From NCBI RefSeq assembly GCF_030867145.1, contig NC_134414.1, forward strand, positions 63,895,397-63,959,396: DNA of 64,000 bases, read 5' to 3'. The notes below the pieces were generated by a model, which saw only the letters and a program-made list of their open reading frames with translations, was not told where the DNA came from and did no database searches. The first letter of the stretch is position 1. Each line of letters begins with the position of its first letter. The position numbers and the translations under genes were made by a program. Of the stretch, positions 1 through 10,500 are shown piece after piece. This stretch comes from Opisthocomus hoazin (lineage: Eukaryota > Chordata > Aves > Opisthocomiformes > Opisthocomidae).

Positions 1-2774
1 GGGTGCACTGAATTGCCGTTACTATTTAACACACACTCTGCTTCTCGCCGCTCCCTGTCCTGCTTTGCTTTTCTCTGGCCATTTATTGCCCTCTTTCCTT
101 TCCCCACTTTCTATTCCAGGCTGTCAAGGATAGAGCAGAGTCCGACTGGCGCAATGAAACGCTTCACGTGCGGAGCCTGCCGCCAGCGACATTGATAAAG
201 GACAGCCCCAGCCCAGGCAATTTCACTCACAGCAGGCACTTGCAGGTGAAGCACCACCATAAAATGGAGCCAGGTTTCTCGCCCGCTGCCTCCCAGCACC
301 AGTCGCCAGCTGATAGCTGCTTCCTTCATGATCTTGTCGCCTGTCCTCTGCCAGCCACCGCTCGCTCTGACCCCGGAGCAAGAGGCAGGAATTGGCCGTG
401 TAGACTGGGGTTTGCTAGCGAGGGGATGAGCCCAGGTAAGTGCTTCAGATGTTGAATGCTCAGCTGAAGCATGGCCCGGCCGCAGGACCACTGGAGGTCT
501 TCCTCAGGCTACCCTCCCACTGGTGGCATCCTGAGAAGGATGCCCACGGTCCCAGCCACCTCACCGGCTACCACAACGGTTCCACAGAGCTGTCACCGCT
601 GCAACCGCCTGATGGGACAAAGGTGACTTGTAGCTGTTTCTGTAGCACCTGATAAGGGCACCAGCCTGACGCTCAGTGTAACACAGGACAACCTACACAT
701 CATTTTAGCTGGTGGCTCCCACGGTTCTATTTCAGCATGGGTTAGGTCCCAAGCGGTAGGGACTCCAACATCGCTTTGCCCCAGTCCCGCTTCCTCTGCT
801 ATTTGAAAATCCGGTGTGTTAGAGGACACCGTTTCACCTGCTCAGGATTTTTAAAATCTTGATAAGGATATTCCTCAGAGCTTGACTGACACCAGGGCTG
901 AGATTTTTCCCTCAGATGGATTAGCGTAAGGAGTAGTCATGAGAGAAGCGTGGTGATGCAGAGTAGGTGAACTGGGGTCTGCCATCTACTCACTTCTTCA
1001 ATACTGGGAGCAGGGGATGGAACTTAAGAGCTCCAGATTTGAAACAAATCAAGAGATTTTTCTTACATAATTCATAATTTATTTGTCAAGCAAAGATATA
1101 CTATTTCATACCTGAGACCAAAATATATTGAAATCTAAAAAGGCTTAAGCCTTTAAGGGGAACAGTCACGGTTGCAGTCAGATCACGTCGATAAAGCAGG
1201 ATAAAAAGTTATGACAGATAACCGTTCTCATACTTCAGGGCATAAAATTCCATGAACTGGAGGGATTATTGCAAAACTCCATTTCTAAACAGTGCTTTTT
1301 ACGGAGCAGTTCATAGTCCTTGTTAGAGGCATGAATGCCGGGCAGTGACAGACATCTGGTAGAGCAACTCCTGCAGCACTGAGAGGGAAGGGGGGGGTCA
1401 AATCATTATCACAAATACTTTTTCTATGAGTCAAAAAAACCCCATCGTACAATTTACAAAATTCAAGGATTGAAATTAAGACCTAAGAAGCACAGTGCAA
1501 ACTCAAGGTACCTGAACACTCGGCTCCTAATTTGGCACGTAATTCCCAGCTGAAATTAGCAGAAGAACAGGAGTCTCAAAACGATTTAACTGCCTCAATA
1601 CCTTCATGGTTCTTGTCTAGATTTCCAGCAGCCGCAGCCCAAATCAGCTCTGCAGCCTATACTGTGTTGTTCCAGAAGGTTTCCCATAATCTGAATTTCA
1701 TAAACATGATTTGTTTTACAATGGCGCAAAATTCACCACCAGGAACTGGACTTGGGTAAAGATCTTTGCCCATGAATGTGGCTGATTGCATGTATTAATA
1801 CATCACGCCATGGAAGGATACAGGGCGAGGACAGAATGCTTGAGAATTGTGATCACAGATTAACTGCTAATAACCAGATGGTGGCTGTGTGTGTTCCCAC
1901 ATACAAACTAGAATCATTTTGATATAAATTAATACACAAAATTTTTCTTCTTTGTTTTTCCCCCAAAATCTAGTTTAACTCTTGTCAAAGATCTTGAACA
2001 GTCTTTTCTCAAAGGAAAAAAAAATACAGATTCCTCTTTTGCCAGTTGACAGAAAACAGTGATCACCAAGACTGATATTTAAGATTGGAAACATGGATGA
2101 ACTTGCATATTTAAGTTTACAGCGAAACTGTTAGTTACTGACCACACTCACTGCTGAACAGGTAACCAGCTCAAATGATTTGGGGCTCACAGAGCTATAA
2201 AAAGAAAGCATTCCCCTTTGTTTTATCCACAGACATATTCCCATATGAAGGTTTGATTCTTCCCAGTCCCTATAATTGGTACTAATGTGAACAGCAATTA
2301 TATCATTACACACTGAGAGCTGAACAAACTAATTGGTGCAGCCTGAACCAGACCCACTCCAAACAGGGGAGCCGTGGGCCAGGCAAGCAGCAACCTTCCC
2401 ACACTTTCTTTTGTGCTGGTTTAAAATTCACCAGGGACCTCACAGAAACCTTACCTATAGCAACTGCTGAAGAGAGTCATAAAGGCAGCTGCTCCCAAGT
2501 CCAGCAGTGCTCAGACCACGCTAGCTGGTGCCACGTGCCCCCTCACCCTCCTGGAGCAGTCTGGTTTGGTGTTTGCTGCAAGGCATCGGCGCGTCCCTCT
2601 TGGCACGCTCATTTCTCCCCAGGCTCTGCTCCACTGCCTAGGCAAAGGAGCCAGCCGAGCTGAATTTAGCCTTAAATAGACAGTGATGCCTGTATAATCG
2701 TCCCAGCGTTTTCTTTGTAGATGTAATTCAGTACTTATTTTTACCTGACAGAGCTCCTCTTTGCCTATTTTATT

Positions 2775-2877
2775 CAGTCAGTCCTTTCTCTTTTTAATTT
2801 GGTGCGTCATGTATCAGGCTGATTGCAGTCAGTCCTTTCTCTTTTTAATTTGGTGAGTCATGTATCAGGCTGATTGC
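2775..2877. repeat. 51-bp tandem duplication
   Basis: Two adjacent 51-bp copies start at 2775 and 2826, each beginning CAGTCAGTCC. They differ at one visible position: the first reads GGTGCGTCAT and the second GGTGAGTCAT. The near identity suggests a recent local duplication. Confidence 0.9.
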
Positions 2878-4228
2878 ACATTTCCAGCACCATATGAAAT
2901 AGTGGGGGAAGGGACATAAGCCCCTACGGTATACCAAAAGCCTGAAAGGATTTGTGTTAAATAATAATTTCAAGCTGGTCATAAAGTTGCAGGATGTGCT
3001 GGACCTAATTCCTGAACAAAGATTAAAAATACTTTAAAAAACTCAAAAACCAAACAGACTTGCAAGTCATAAAACCGAACAAAGATAGCAATGCCACAAC
3101 CAGATGAGTTTCTACACGCTGTGTGGCTAGTCCAAACGCTGCACTATTTACTTAGGTAGTGAACTGGCTGCTGTTCAAGAAGATATACTTTTCCCAGAAT
3201 GCTGTGGCTTTACTTTGACCCGAAGGAGAAGCACACCTCGCACACCACCAAGGCCTGCAGAGTATTCACGGGTTGCAGCACGGCTGCTGCAATGGTCCTG
3301 AGCTGCAGGAGGCCAACACCTACCAGCTGGAGGACTGTGCCTTGGGAAAGAGGGAGGGAAACCAGCAGGATCTCTGCCCCGGTGCCTCACAGACGACAAC
3401 GCCGTCCATCTGCATGGGCTAGAGGTGCTCATGCCACGCCTCCGTTCCCACCAGTCCCATAAGTAACATGGTCAATGACATGCTGCTGTTGCCAAGGAAG
3501 CTTTGGATCCACAAAAGGACTAGGGTACTTGATGTGCTCGGCTTCCACTTTGGGCCCAGAGCCATAACCCTCCCGCAACCCGGCTCTGCTGTCACCTCAC
3601 TGGGGAGGCATGCAGCCCTCTCTGTTTTCAGGCTCAAAGCTCCCTTAACGCTGGCCTCCAATCACTTGCAGAAGTACCTTATGCTTAGCAGGACTGCACT
3701 GCTTAAAACGCCTCACGCCAAAGTAGCATCAATCTTCACAAACCATAATCCTTCACCTGCTTCATCTGCGAGAAGTTCTCAGACACGCTTGGTACACCTG
3801 CTGGGAGGGAAATTGTTACCAGCGAGCATTGTTAGTACAGCCATCTGGGACTTTAACTCAGCTTCCACCTCCACCTGATGAGGTCCTCGCCCATACTTCT
3901 TGCTTTCCAGAAAAATCACCAAGCTACCAGTCTAGGGGCTACTTAACAGCAGGAGATTTCCCCCAAAGATGACATTTGTCATTAAATTATTAGTGCCAGT
4001 TGCTTTGGGAGAGAAAAAGAGTGCGCTCATTTACAAAGCTCTGTATTTTAGTTGTTATGGGAACTCATCTGCAAGAAGGGAGATTTGGGTTCCAGGCTGC
4101 AAACATATAGTTTATATTAAGCATTAAAAAAAAGAGAAGTTGACATTACTATTAGCAGTAAAGTAGATGTTAGTTGTATCCAGTTAGCACCCTAAAAATC
4201 ATGCAGCAGAATATTTTTCTGCTTTTCC

Positions 4229-4272
4229 GGTACTAAAATCACACCCACTGAATTGTCAGTTGTGGCTGTAAA
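4229..4272 (+). repeat. 44-bp dispersed direct repeat, copy 1
   Basis: This copy begins GGTACTAAAATCACACCC and ends GTGGCTGTAAA. It aligns without gaps to 4861-4904 with about seven mismatches. The two copies lie 632 bp apart in the same orientation. The repeat family is not recognised. Confidence 0.7.
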
Positions 4273-4860
4273 TGGTGGGGGAAACAACTGTGTGCTTGCA
4301 CCCTCCACAGCAAGGAGTATTTATCTGTTCCACAGCAAGTGGACCGGCCCCACAGCTTGGCTGCTAAGGCGCTACAGTGAGAAAAAGCGGGTTTCAGTGC
4401 CCTCAGGCAAAGGAAGGAATATGCTGGGAGACTGCACTAGCCGCTGAGCTGTAGGATACAAGAGACTTTAAAGAGTTTGTTTGTGAAATGAAGAACTAAA
4501 CTATGTGAGCTGTGAATCCCCAAATGCAGGACGCACCCCTCGCAGCCCAGACATAAGCAGGGAAAGGTGTGAACTACCACAATAAAAGCAAAAGTTACTC
4601 ACAACAGTTTCCAATAAAAAGAACAGTAAAATTTTTCAGGGAGTGACATTTCTTTTCCCAGCAGTTCCTGACCACTCTATATTCTTACCTTCGTATTTCC
4701 TTATCACAAGAATTGCTCAGGAAAAACCCCGGACTGTTTTTTCTATTTAGTTTCTGTTGGTTCATTAATCTCTGAAACGGTAACTTTTCCTGTGTTTTAT
4801 TTCACAGCCTTGCATAACCTTGGAATTTCTGATGATAAAACCTGTGATACTAGTTCTTCT

Positions 4861-4904
4861 GGTACTAAAACCACACCCCCTGAATCGTGACCTATGGCTG
4901 TAAA
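4861..4904 (+). repeat. 44-bp dispersed direct repeat, copy 2
   Basis: This copy begins GGTACTAAAACCACACCC and ends ATGGCTGTAAA. It is the partner of 4229-4272 and is diverged at about 7 of 44 positions, so it is probably an old duplication or two copies of an unrecognised element. Confidence 0.7.
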
Positions 4905-5875
4905 ACCCTTAGCAGGGGAATTTAAGGAGAGAAATTATCAAGCAAATTCCCACTGAAGTTCTCATTAAATTGGAGAAGCTGGGGTTTGCCCAGGCTGAAA
5001 CTGGATCTCAAGGACCACGGCCATTCCTGGTTGTAGTTGCTCCAGAAGAGTTGCTGTGTTGAATTAATAACACAGCCTACAAACCGTTTATTCCATATCA
5101 TCTTTGTAGAGCAGAGAGGGGGGAGCACGATAGCATCCGGCATCACATCCACTGAAAGGCTCTTTGCACCAGCTGGCAGAGCACCCCGTAAAATCCCTCC
5201 AGGTCAGCAGGTTTTGTAGTCATGAAGGCAGAGCAAGACGAGGGATTTAAACAGATCACAAAGCACACTGCAACTCCTACTCGTCGCGCGGCTTTTGGAG
5301 TGTTCTCAAGGAAGATGAGGATTAAATGGGCAAAGGCTTTTAAATATTCTCTCATGAGAAGCAATGGAATTAGGCCCACAAAAGTAATTTGCTTGGAATA
5401 TTAACCTGGGAAATGGGAGATACGTTTGAACTCCCTTGTGGCAGAAGAGAAACTGAACTTGGGTCATTTACAACCTTATTACCCTAGCCATGAGTAATTT
5501 TAAATAAAAAGAGGGAACTGGGATTTCTTCTCCAGCTGTGCTTGTCACAAGGCTTGATCGTATAATTGTGCTCTTAGGATATCTACAGGATGAGACAAGC
5601 AGGAATTAGACTGAGGAATGAGAAAGGTAGATGAAAAACTTAAATTTTAAACACAGAGAGTTCAAAAATGTCGTATGTATGTAATATGTTATAAATTAAC
5701 GTGTGTTTATCTAAAACTAAGAATGGTTTATGTAATGTATAAAATAAATAAAAATACATAAAAATCATCTACATTAAATGGTCTAGGTGCTTAGATGCTC
5801 AACATCGTATCTGGTCAGATGCTGTGTGAAGCAGGCCACAGGCAGGCTGGCCACTGCAGCCAGGCATCTCATTCA

Positions 5876-6025
5876 CCGCTTTCTCAGGCACCCACGCGTC
5901 GCGCTGCAGCACGTGGAGCAGACTTCGCTCTGGACAGCCCCGCTCCTTCCCCGCTTTCTCAGGCACCCACGCGTCGCGCTGCAGCACGTGGAGCAGACTT
6001 CGCTCTGGACAGCCCCGCTCCTTCC
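5876..6025. repeat. 75-bp exact tandem duplication
   Basis: Two identical 75-bp copies (5876-5950 and 5951-6025) each start CCGCTTTCTCAGG and end CGCTCCTTCC. The unit is GC-rich, contains several CpGs and includes CACGTG (E-box). The length is a multiple of three, so overlapping open frames show a 25-residue duplication, but I do not think they are genes. Confidence 0.95.
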
Positions 6026-6461
6026 CTTCTGGCTTTACTGGCAATGCCCCGGCTGCCTAAAGACCTCGGTTGCAGAGGATTGTGTGAGCAGCAGCTGCAT
6101 CCCCCAAACCCAGCAATAAATAGAAGAAAGGAAATCAAAGATGTTGTGAGAATCAAGGAAATTAGTGAAAACGCTGCAATATTCATAAATACAGTTCTTC
6201 ATTAGAGGCTGGTGTTTGGGGTTTCTAAAGCTGCGCAAACCCAACCTGATGGAGAATATTGGGAAGTAGGGAAAGCTAAAGTGAGACTCCGGGCAATGTC
6301 CACATTATTGAAAGAAGATAAAATGACTTTTTGTGCCTGCCTCTGGGTTTTTTTTTCATGGGGATTTATTTTTTGGTAGATGATGCCACATGACATGGAA
6401 GGAATGCGTGCTCGGGCTGTTCTGAACGTTGAGCTGTAATGGACTTCCACCACCTCCAACA

Positions 6462-6882
6462 CAGAATCATAGAACGGTTTGGGTTGGAAGGGATCTTCAA
6501 AGATCATCTGGTTCCAGCCCCCCTGCCATGGGCAGGGACACCTTCCACTAGACCAGGTTGCTCAAAGCCCCATCCAGCCTGGCCTTGGACACTTCCAGGG
6601 AGGGGCATCCATAGCTTCTCTGGGCAACCTGTGCCAGTGTTTCACCACCCTCACGGTGAAGAATTGCTTTATTAGATCTAATCTAAACCTGCCCTCTTTC
6701 AGTTTAAAGCCATTACCCCTTGTCCTATCACTCCGTGCCCCTGTAAAAAGTCCCTCTCCAGCTCTCCTGCAGGCAAGTACTGGCAGACTGCTGTAAGGTC
6801 TCCCCGCAGCCTTCTCTTCCCCAGGCTGCACAGCCCCAGCTCCCTCAGCCCTTCCTCACAGCAGAGGTGCTCCGTCCCTCCA
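6462..6882 (-). mobile_element. CR1 LINE 3' fragment, antisense
   Basis: Read on the minus strand, the element ends at 6462 with the CR1 terminus (TTCTATGATTCTG type). Going away from that end come the 3' UTR and the last part of the reverse-transcriptase frame. It is 5' truncated at about 6880, directly next to the TM9SF2 CpG island. It is non-autonomous and decayed. Confidence 0.93.
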
Positions 6883-7070
6883 CATCTGTCCGCCTGTCTG
6901 TCTGTCCCCGGCCCCCCTCCGCCGCCGGCGGGTCCCGCCCCCCATTCCGTCTGCCCACAGCCAAACCCCTGAGCAAGAACGCAGACAAAGCACATTTACA
7001 ATGAGCTAGCGCCGCTGACCCGCGGGCGGGGCCAGGCCTCGCCTCGCCGGGGGCCCAGGCGGGGTCATGT

Positions 7071-7104
7071 CCCCCCCCCGGGGCAGGGGGGGGGGGGGGG
7101 GGGG
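7071..7104 (+). repeat. C9 tract followed by G19 homopolymer
   Basis: Nine C (7071-7079) are followed by GGGG, CA and then an uninterrupted run of 19 G (7086-7104). The arrangement could form a hairpin or a G-quadruplex just upstream of the X-box-like site. Homopolymers of this length are also prone to length error in assembly. Confidence 0.9.
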
Positions 7105-7375
7105 CCGCGCTGCCATGGCAACCGGCGCACGCGCGGCGCTAACCCGGAAGCGAACGCGTCGGGCCCGGCCGGGCTCGGCGCTGACGCCCTCCGGCCCCGC
7201 CCCCTCGCTGTCGTCAGGCCGTCCGCGCGGGGGGTGACGTGTCGCGCGCGCGAGAAGCCGGAAGCGGCGGCCGTCAGGGCGGGGGGAGACGAAGCCGCGA
7301 GCGTTGGCCGCCGCGGGCGCGCGTGAGAGGCGCCCCCTGCCCCCCCCGCCCCCCGCAGGCCGCCGCGCGCCGCCG

Positions 7376-7407
7376 CCGTCCGCCCGCCCGCCCGCCCGCC
7401 CGCCCGC
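7376..7407 (+). repeat. CCCG tetranucleotide repeat in the 5' leader
   Basis: About seven CCCG units lie 17 to 48 bases upstream of the TM9SF2 start codon, within its probable 5' UTR. Confidence 0.85.
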
Positions 7408-7423
7408 GCCCCCCCCGCCCGCC

Positions 7424-7552
7424 ATGGCCCTGCGGCCTCTCCTCATCGCCGCGGCCCTGGCGGCCGCCGCGCCCCCCGCCGCCGCCTTCTACCTGCCCGG
7501 CCTGGCGCCCGTCAGCTTCTGCGAGGCCGGCCAGGAGAAGCCCGAGTGCAAG
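7424..7552 (+). CDS. TM9SF2: TM9SF2 coding exon 1
   Basis: It encodes residues 1-43: start [10 protein letters not shown], a hydrophobic alanine-rich signal peptide, then the mature N-terminus [12 protein letters not shown] that is typical of TM9SF2. The donor is AAG|GTGAGC, phase 0. The frame is open upstream to an in-frame ATG at 7304, so a longer N-terminus is formally possible. Intron 1 (4.7 kb) holds CR1 copies at 7905-8960 and 9419-9640. Confidence 0.95.
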
Positions 7553-10500
7553 GTGAGCCGGGGGAGGCCGCGGCGCCGCCAGGGAGCCCGGGGGCTGCCC
7601 CGCTGCTGGGGCGGCTGGCCGGGGTCCGGAGGGTCTGTGCTCGAACGCTCCCGGGGGTCGTGGCCGCCGGGGCTTGGAGCGCGGTCCGTTCCCGCTGCCG
7701 CCGCCGGCGGTAGAGCGGCCGCGGCCGCGCGGAGAGCCGGGAGTTGCGGAAATGGGAAGGCCCGGCCGCTCGCCTCCCGGGCTTTGCGGAGCGGGTACAG
7801 ATCGCGGCGATCCTGGCTGCAGACATCTGTCCTGTAGGGGCTGCTAGGCCCCAGAGCCTCCAGTGAAGCGCAGACTTCACGCCCAGATAAAATGATGGCT
7901 GGGCTGTTTGGTGGATGGGGAACCGGTTGGCTGGTGGCACCCGGAGGGTGGTGATCAACAGCTTGATGTCCAGATGGAGATCGGTGACAAGTGGTGTCCC
8001 TCAGGGGTCCTTGCTGGGACCAGTGCTGTTTACTATCTACATCAGTGACAGTGGGATCCAGTGCATCCTGAGCAAGTTTGCAGATGGTACCAAGCTGAGT
8101 GGTGCATTTGACACTCCTGAGGGACGGGGTACCGTCCAGAGGGAGCTGGACAAGCTGGAGAGGTGGACCCATGTGAACCTCATGAAGTTCAGCCTGGCCA
8201 AGGGCAAGGTCCTGCACCTGGGTCAGGGCAACCCCCGCTATCAGTACAGGCTGGGGGATGAAGGGATTGCGAGCAGCCCTGCTGAGAAGGACTTGGGGGT
8301 ACTGGTGGATGAAAAGCTGGACATGAGCCGGCAATGTGGGCTCACAGCCCAGAAGGCCAACTGTATCCTGGGCTGCATCAAGAGAAGCGTGGTCAGCAGG
8401 TCGAGGGAGGGGATTCTGCCCCTCTGCTCTTCTCTGGTGAGACCCCACCTGGAGTCCTGCATCCAGCTCTGGAGCCCCCAGCACAGGAAAGACATGGATG
8501 TGTTGGAGCAGGTCCAGAGGAGGCCACAAAAATGACCAGAGGGCTGGAGCACCTCTGCTATGAGGACAGGCTGAGAGAGTTGGGGCTGTGCAGCCTGGAG
8601 AAGAGAAGGCTGCGGGGAGACCTTATAGCAGCATTTCAGTACTTAAAGGGGGCTTGTAAGAAAGATTGGGACAAACTTTTTAGCAGGGCCTGTTGTGATA
8701 TGACAAGGAGTAATGGCTTTAAACTGAGAGGGTAGATTTAGACTGGATATAAGGAAGAAATTCTTTACAATGAGGGTGGTGAAACACTGGCACAGGTTGC
8801 CCACAGAGGCAGTGGAGGCCCCATCCCTGGAAGCATTCAAGGCCAGGTTGGATGGGGCTCTGAGCAACCTGGTCTAGTTGAAGATGTCCCTGCTCGTTGC
8901 AGGGGGAGTGGACTAGATGACCTCTAAAGGTCCCTTCGAACCCAAACTTCTATGATTCTGTAACCGATAAAGCAAAGTTCACACAACCAAATCACTTATG
9001 TATAAGGATGTTAGCTGGTAGGGGGTCTGTACTTAAAATAGTCTTTGCTCCTTCGGGTGAGCTTTAGAAGTTGTTTGCTGCTGCTGTGATGGAAATTACA
9101 CCAGGCCATACCTTGAGCCTTGAATGAGAAAGTTCAAGACTGACAGCTGTTATGATCCGTTGTCCTATTGCTGCTGAAAGTGGCTATCTCACACTTTCCG
9201 ATCTCTCAGCTTCTACATTACATGAAACACTGGTCCATGATTCTTTAGAGTAAGAATCTATTTAAACTATAATCCTTTTGGTAAATACCTTGCACTGACT
9301 TTATCCATTTGCTGTCATGAATCAGTAGAGCAGGTAATAAGCCAAATGTATAACGAAAGCGTAGTTGCTATAAATGCCACTTCTGTTGTAGTAAAATATT
9401 CTGTGGACGTTCTTTTATAGGATCATAGAAATGGTGTTTGGAAGTGACCTCAGGAGGTCACATAGTCCAGCTTCATGCTTGAAGTAAGGCTGGTGCCTTA
9501 CTTCAAGGCTAGGTCAGCTCAGCTCTACCTTTGTTTAAGCAAGCCTTGAAAACATCCCAGCATGGAGCATCCATCACCTCCCTGGGTGACCTGTCACAGT
9601 GCTGCACTACCCTCTTATGGAATTTATTTTCTTTAAGTGCAGGCGAAGACTTTCAAACTGCAGTTTGTAGTTTTTCACAACATCCCTGAAAAATATTGCT
9701 ATGTCTGAATTATTCTGGTTTTAAACTAGGACTGTGGCAGAAAGACTTTTTTTAAATGTTTTTTTTAAGTCAAGTAAACCAGGTTGCCCACTGTCTTTTG
9801 TAACCAACCTGAGACACTGATGGAGTAATCTTTCTCAGATGTCTCTGTATTTTTTCCCTCACATATGTACAAAATGTTTATCTCATTAGCCTGAGAATTT
9901 ATCATTTTGTAAATGTGAAGTGAGGTGCTTAAGTAATGTAAAGCTATCACCAGTGGCTAGCCAAAATTTTACGATAACCTCAACACTTGTATTATTGCAA
10001 AAATCTCTTTCTGAAATTAGCCACCTCTTACATTCCTCTACCTCATGCCAGCCGTTTACCTACTAAGTGAGACATAGGCATATGGAGAAGCCTAAATCAC
10101 CCTTCGCATCTAAGTCTCTTCAGGTAGTCTGCAACTGAATGTAGTCAGGTGGCTGGTGAGGAGAAACAATATGTGATCAGATAATTGCTGTATCATAATA
10201 TCTACTAAGTGCGTTAAACAAAGCTTCCCTAGACAACCCTAATTTTTTACACGTTCTTGCTGAGTTCTTACAATTGTCACTATTGGTTATGATGTCGGTC
10301 TCCATCGATCTCCTGTCCTCTCTATCGGTGAGATGGGATGGGATGTTGTTACTGGGGCACGTGGCTAGCAGCACAAGGATGATGAAACTCATGACTTTCC
10401 CCCTTCCTCCAAGCTGTCCACTAATCTACTTGGGCAAACTCAGCTTGGCTTCCTGTTTCTGGTTGGAATATCATCAGAAACGGATGTGATCTGTGCAGAC

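Larger units (their letters stand above)
1..6461. other. Upstream intergenic DNA, no recognisable gene
   Basis: I see no coding exon or RNA gene here that I can support. Open frames such as 3468-3878 (136 residues) and 168-455 match nothing I recognise and lack exon-like splice structure. The stretch holds a 51-bp tandem duplication at 2775, a diverged 44-bp direct repeat (4229 and 4861), a 75-bp exact tandem duplication at 5876, and AT-rich DNA around 5640-5770. A consensus-like splice donor (AGGTAAGTG) occurs near 434, but nothing upstream identifies an exon. Distal regulatory elements of TM9SF2 may lie here, but the sequence alone does not show them. Confidence 0.6.
6890..7810 (+). promoter_or_regulatory. 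TM9SF2: CpG island and promoter region of TM9SF2
   Basis: The base composition rises sharply to very GC-rich with dense CpG, covering coding exon 1. Visible motifs are an RFX X-box-like palindrome (GCTGCCATGGCAAC, 7109-7122), two ETS/GABP cores (CCGGAAG at 7144-7150 and 7258-7264) and a CRE/ATF half site (TGACGTG, 7235-7241). No TATA box stands out. Such islands usually drive broad constitutive expression, which fits a housekeeping gene such as TM9SF2. The exact transcription start cannot be read from the sequence. Confidence 0.85.

Noticed and set aside
3175-3878. Consecutive frames (3199-3462 and 3468-3878) suggesting a small gene
   Set aside because: There is no recognised domain, no promoter or splice support, and overlapping frames are open on the other strand.
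5787-6119. Frame with a 25-residue repeat that resembles a repeat protein
   Set aside because: The repeat is produced by the 75-bp tandem DNA duplication, and two other frames over it show equivalent repeats.
7006-7446. 146-residue minus-strand frame opposite TM9SF2 exon 1
   Set aside because: It is a glycine/arginine/proline-rich shadow of the CpG island with no family resemblance.
7489-8529. 346-residue minus-strand frame
   Set aside because: It is the antisense of TM9SF2 exon 1 plus the intron 1 CR1; the real coding signal on the plus strand explains it.
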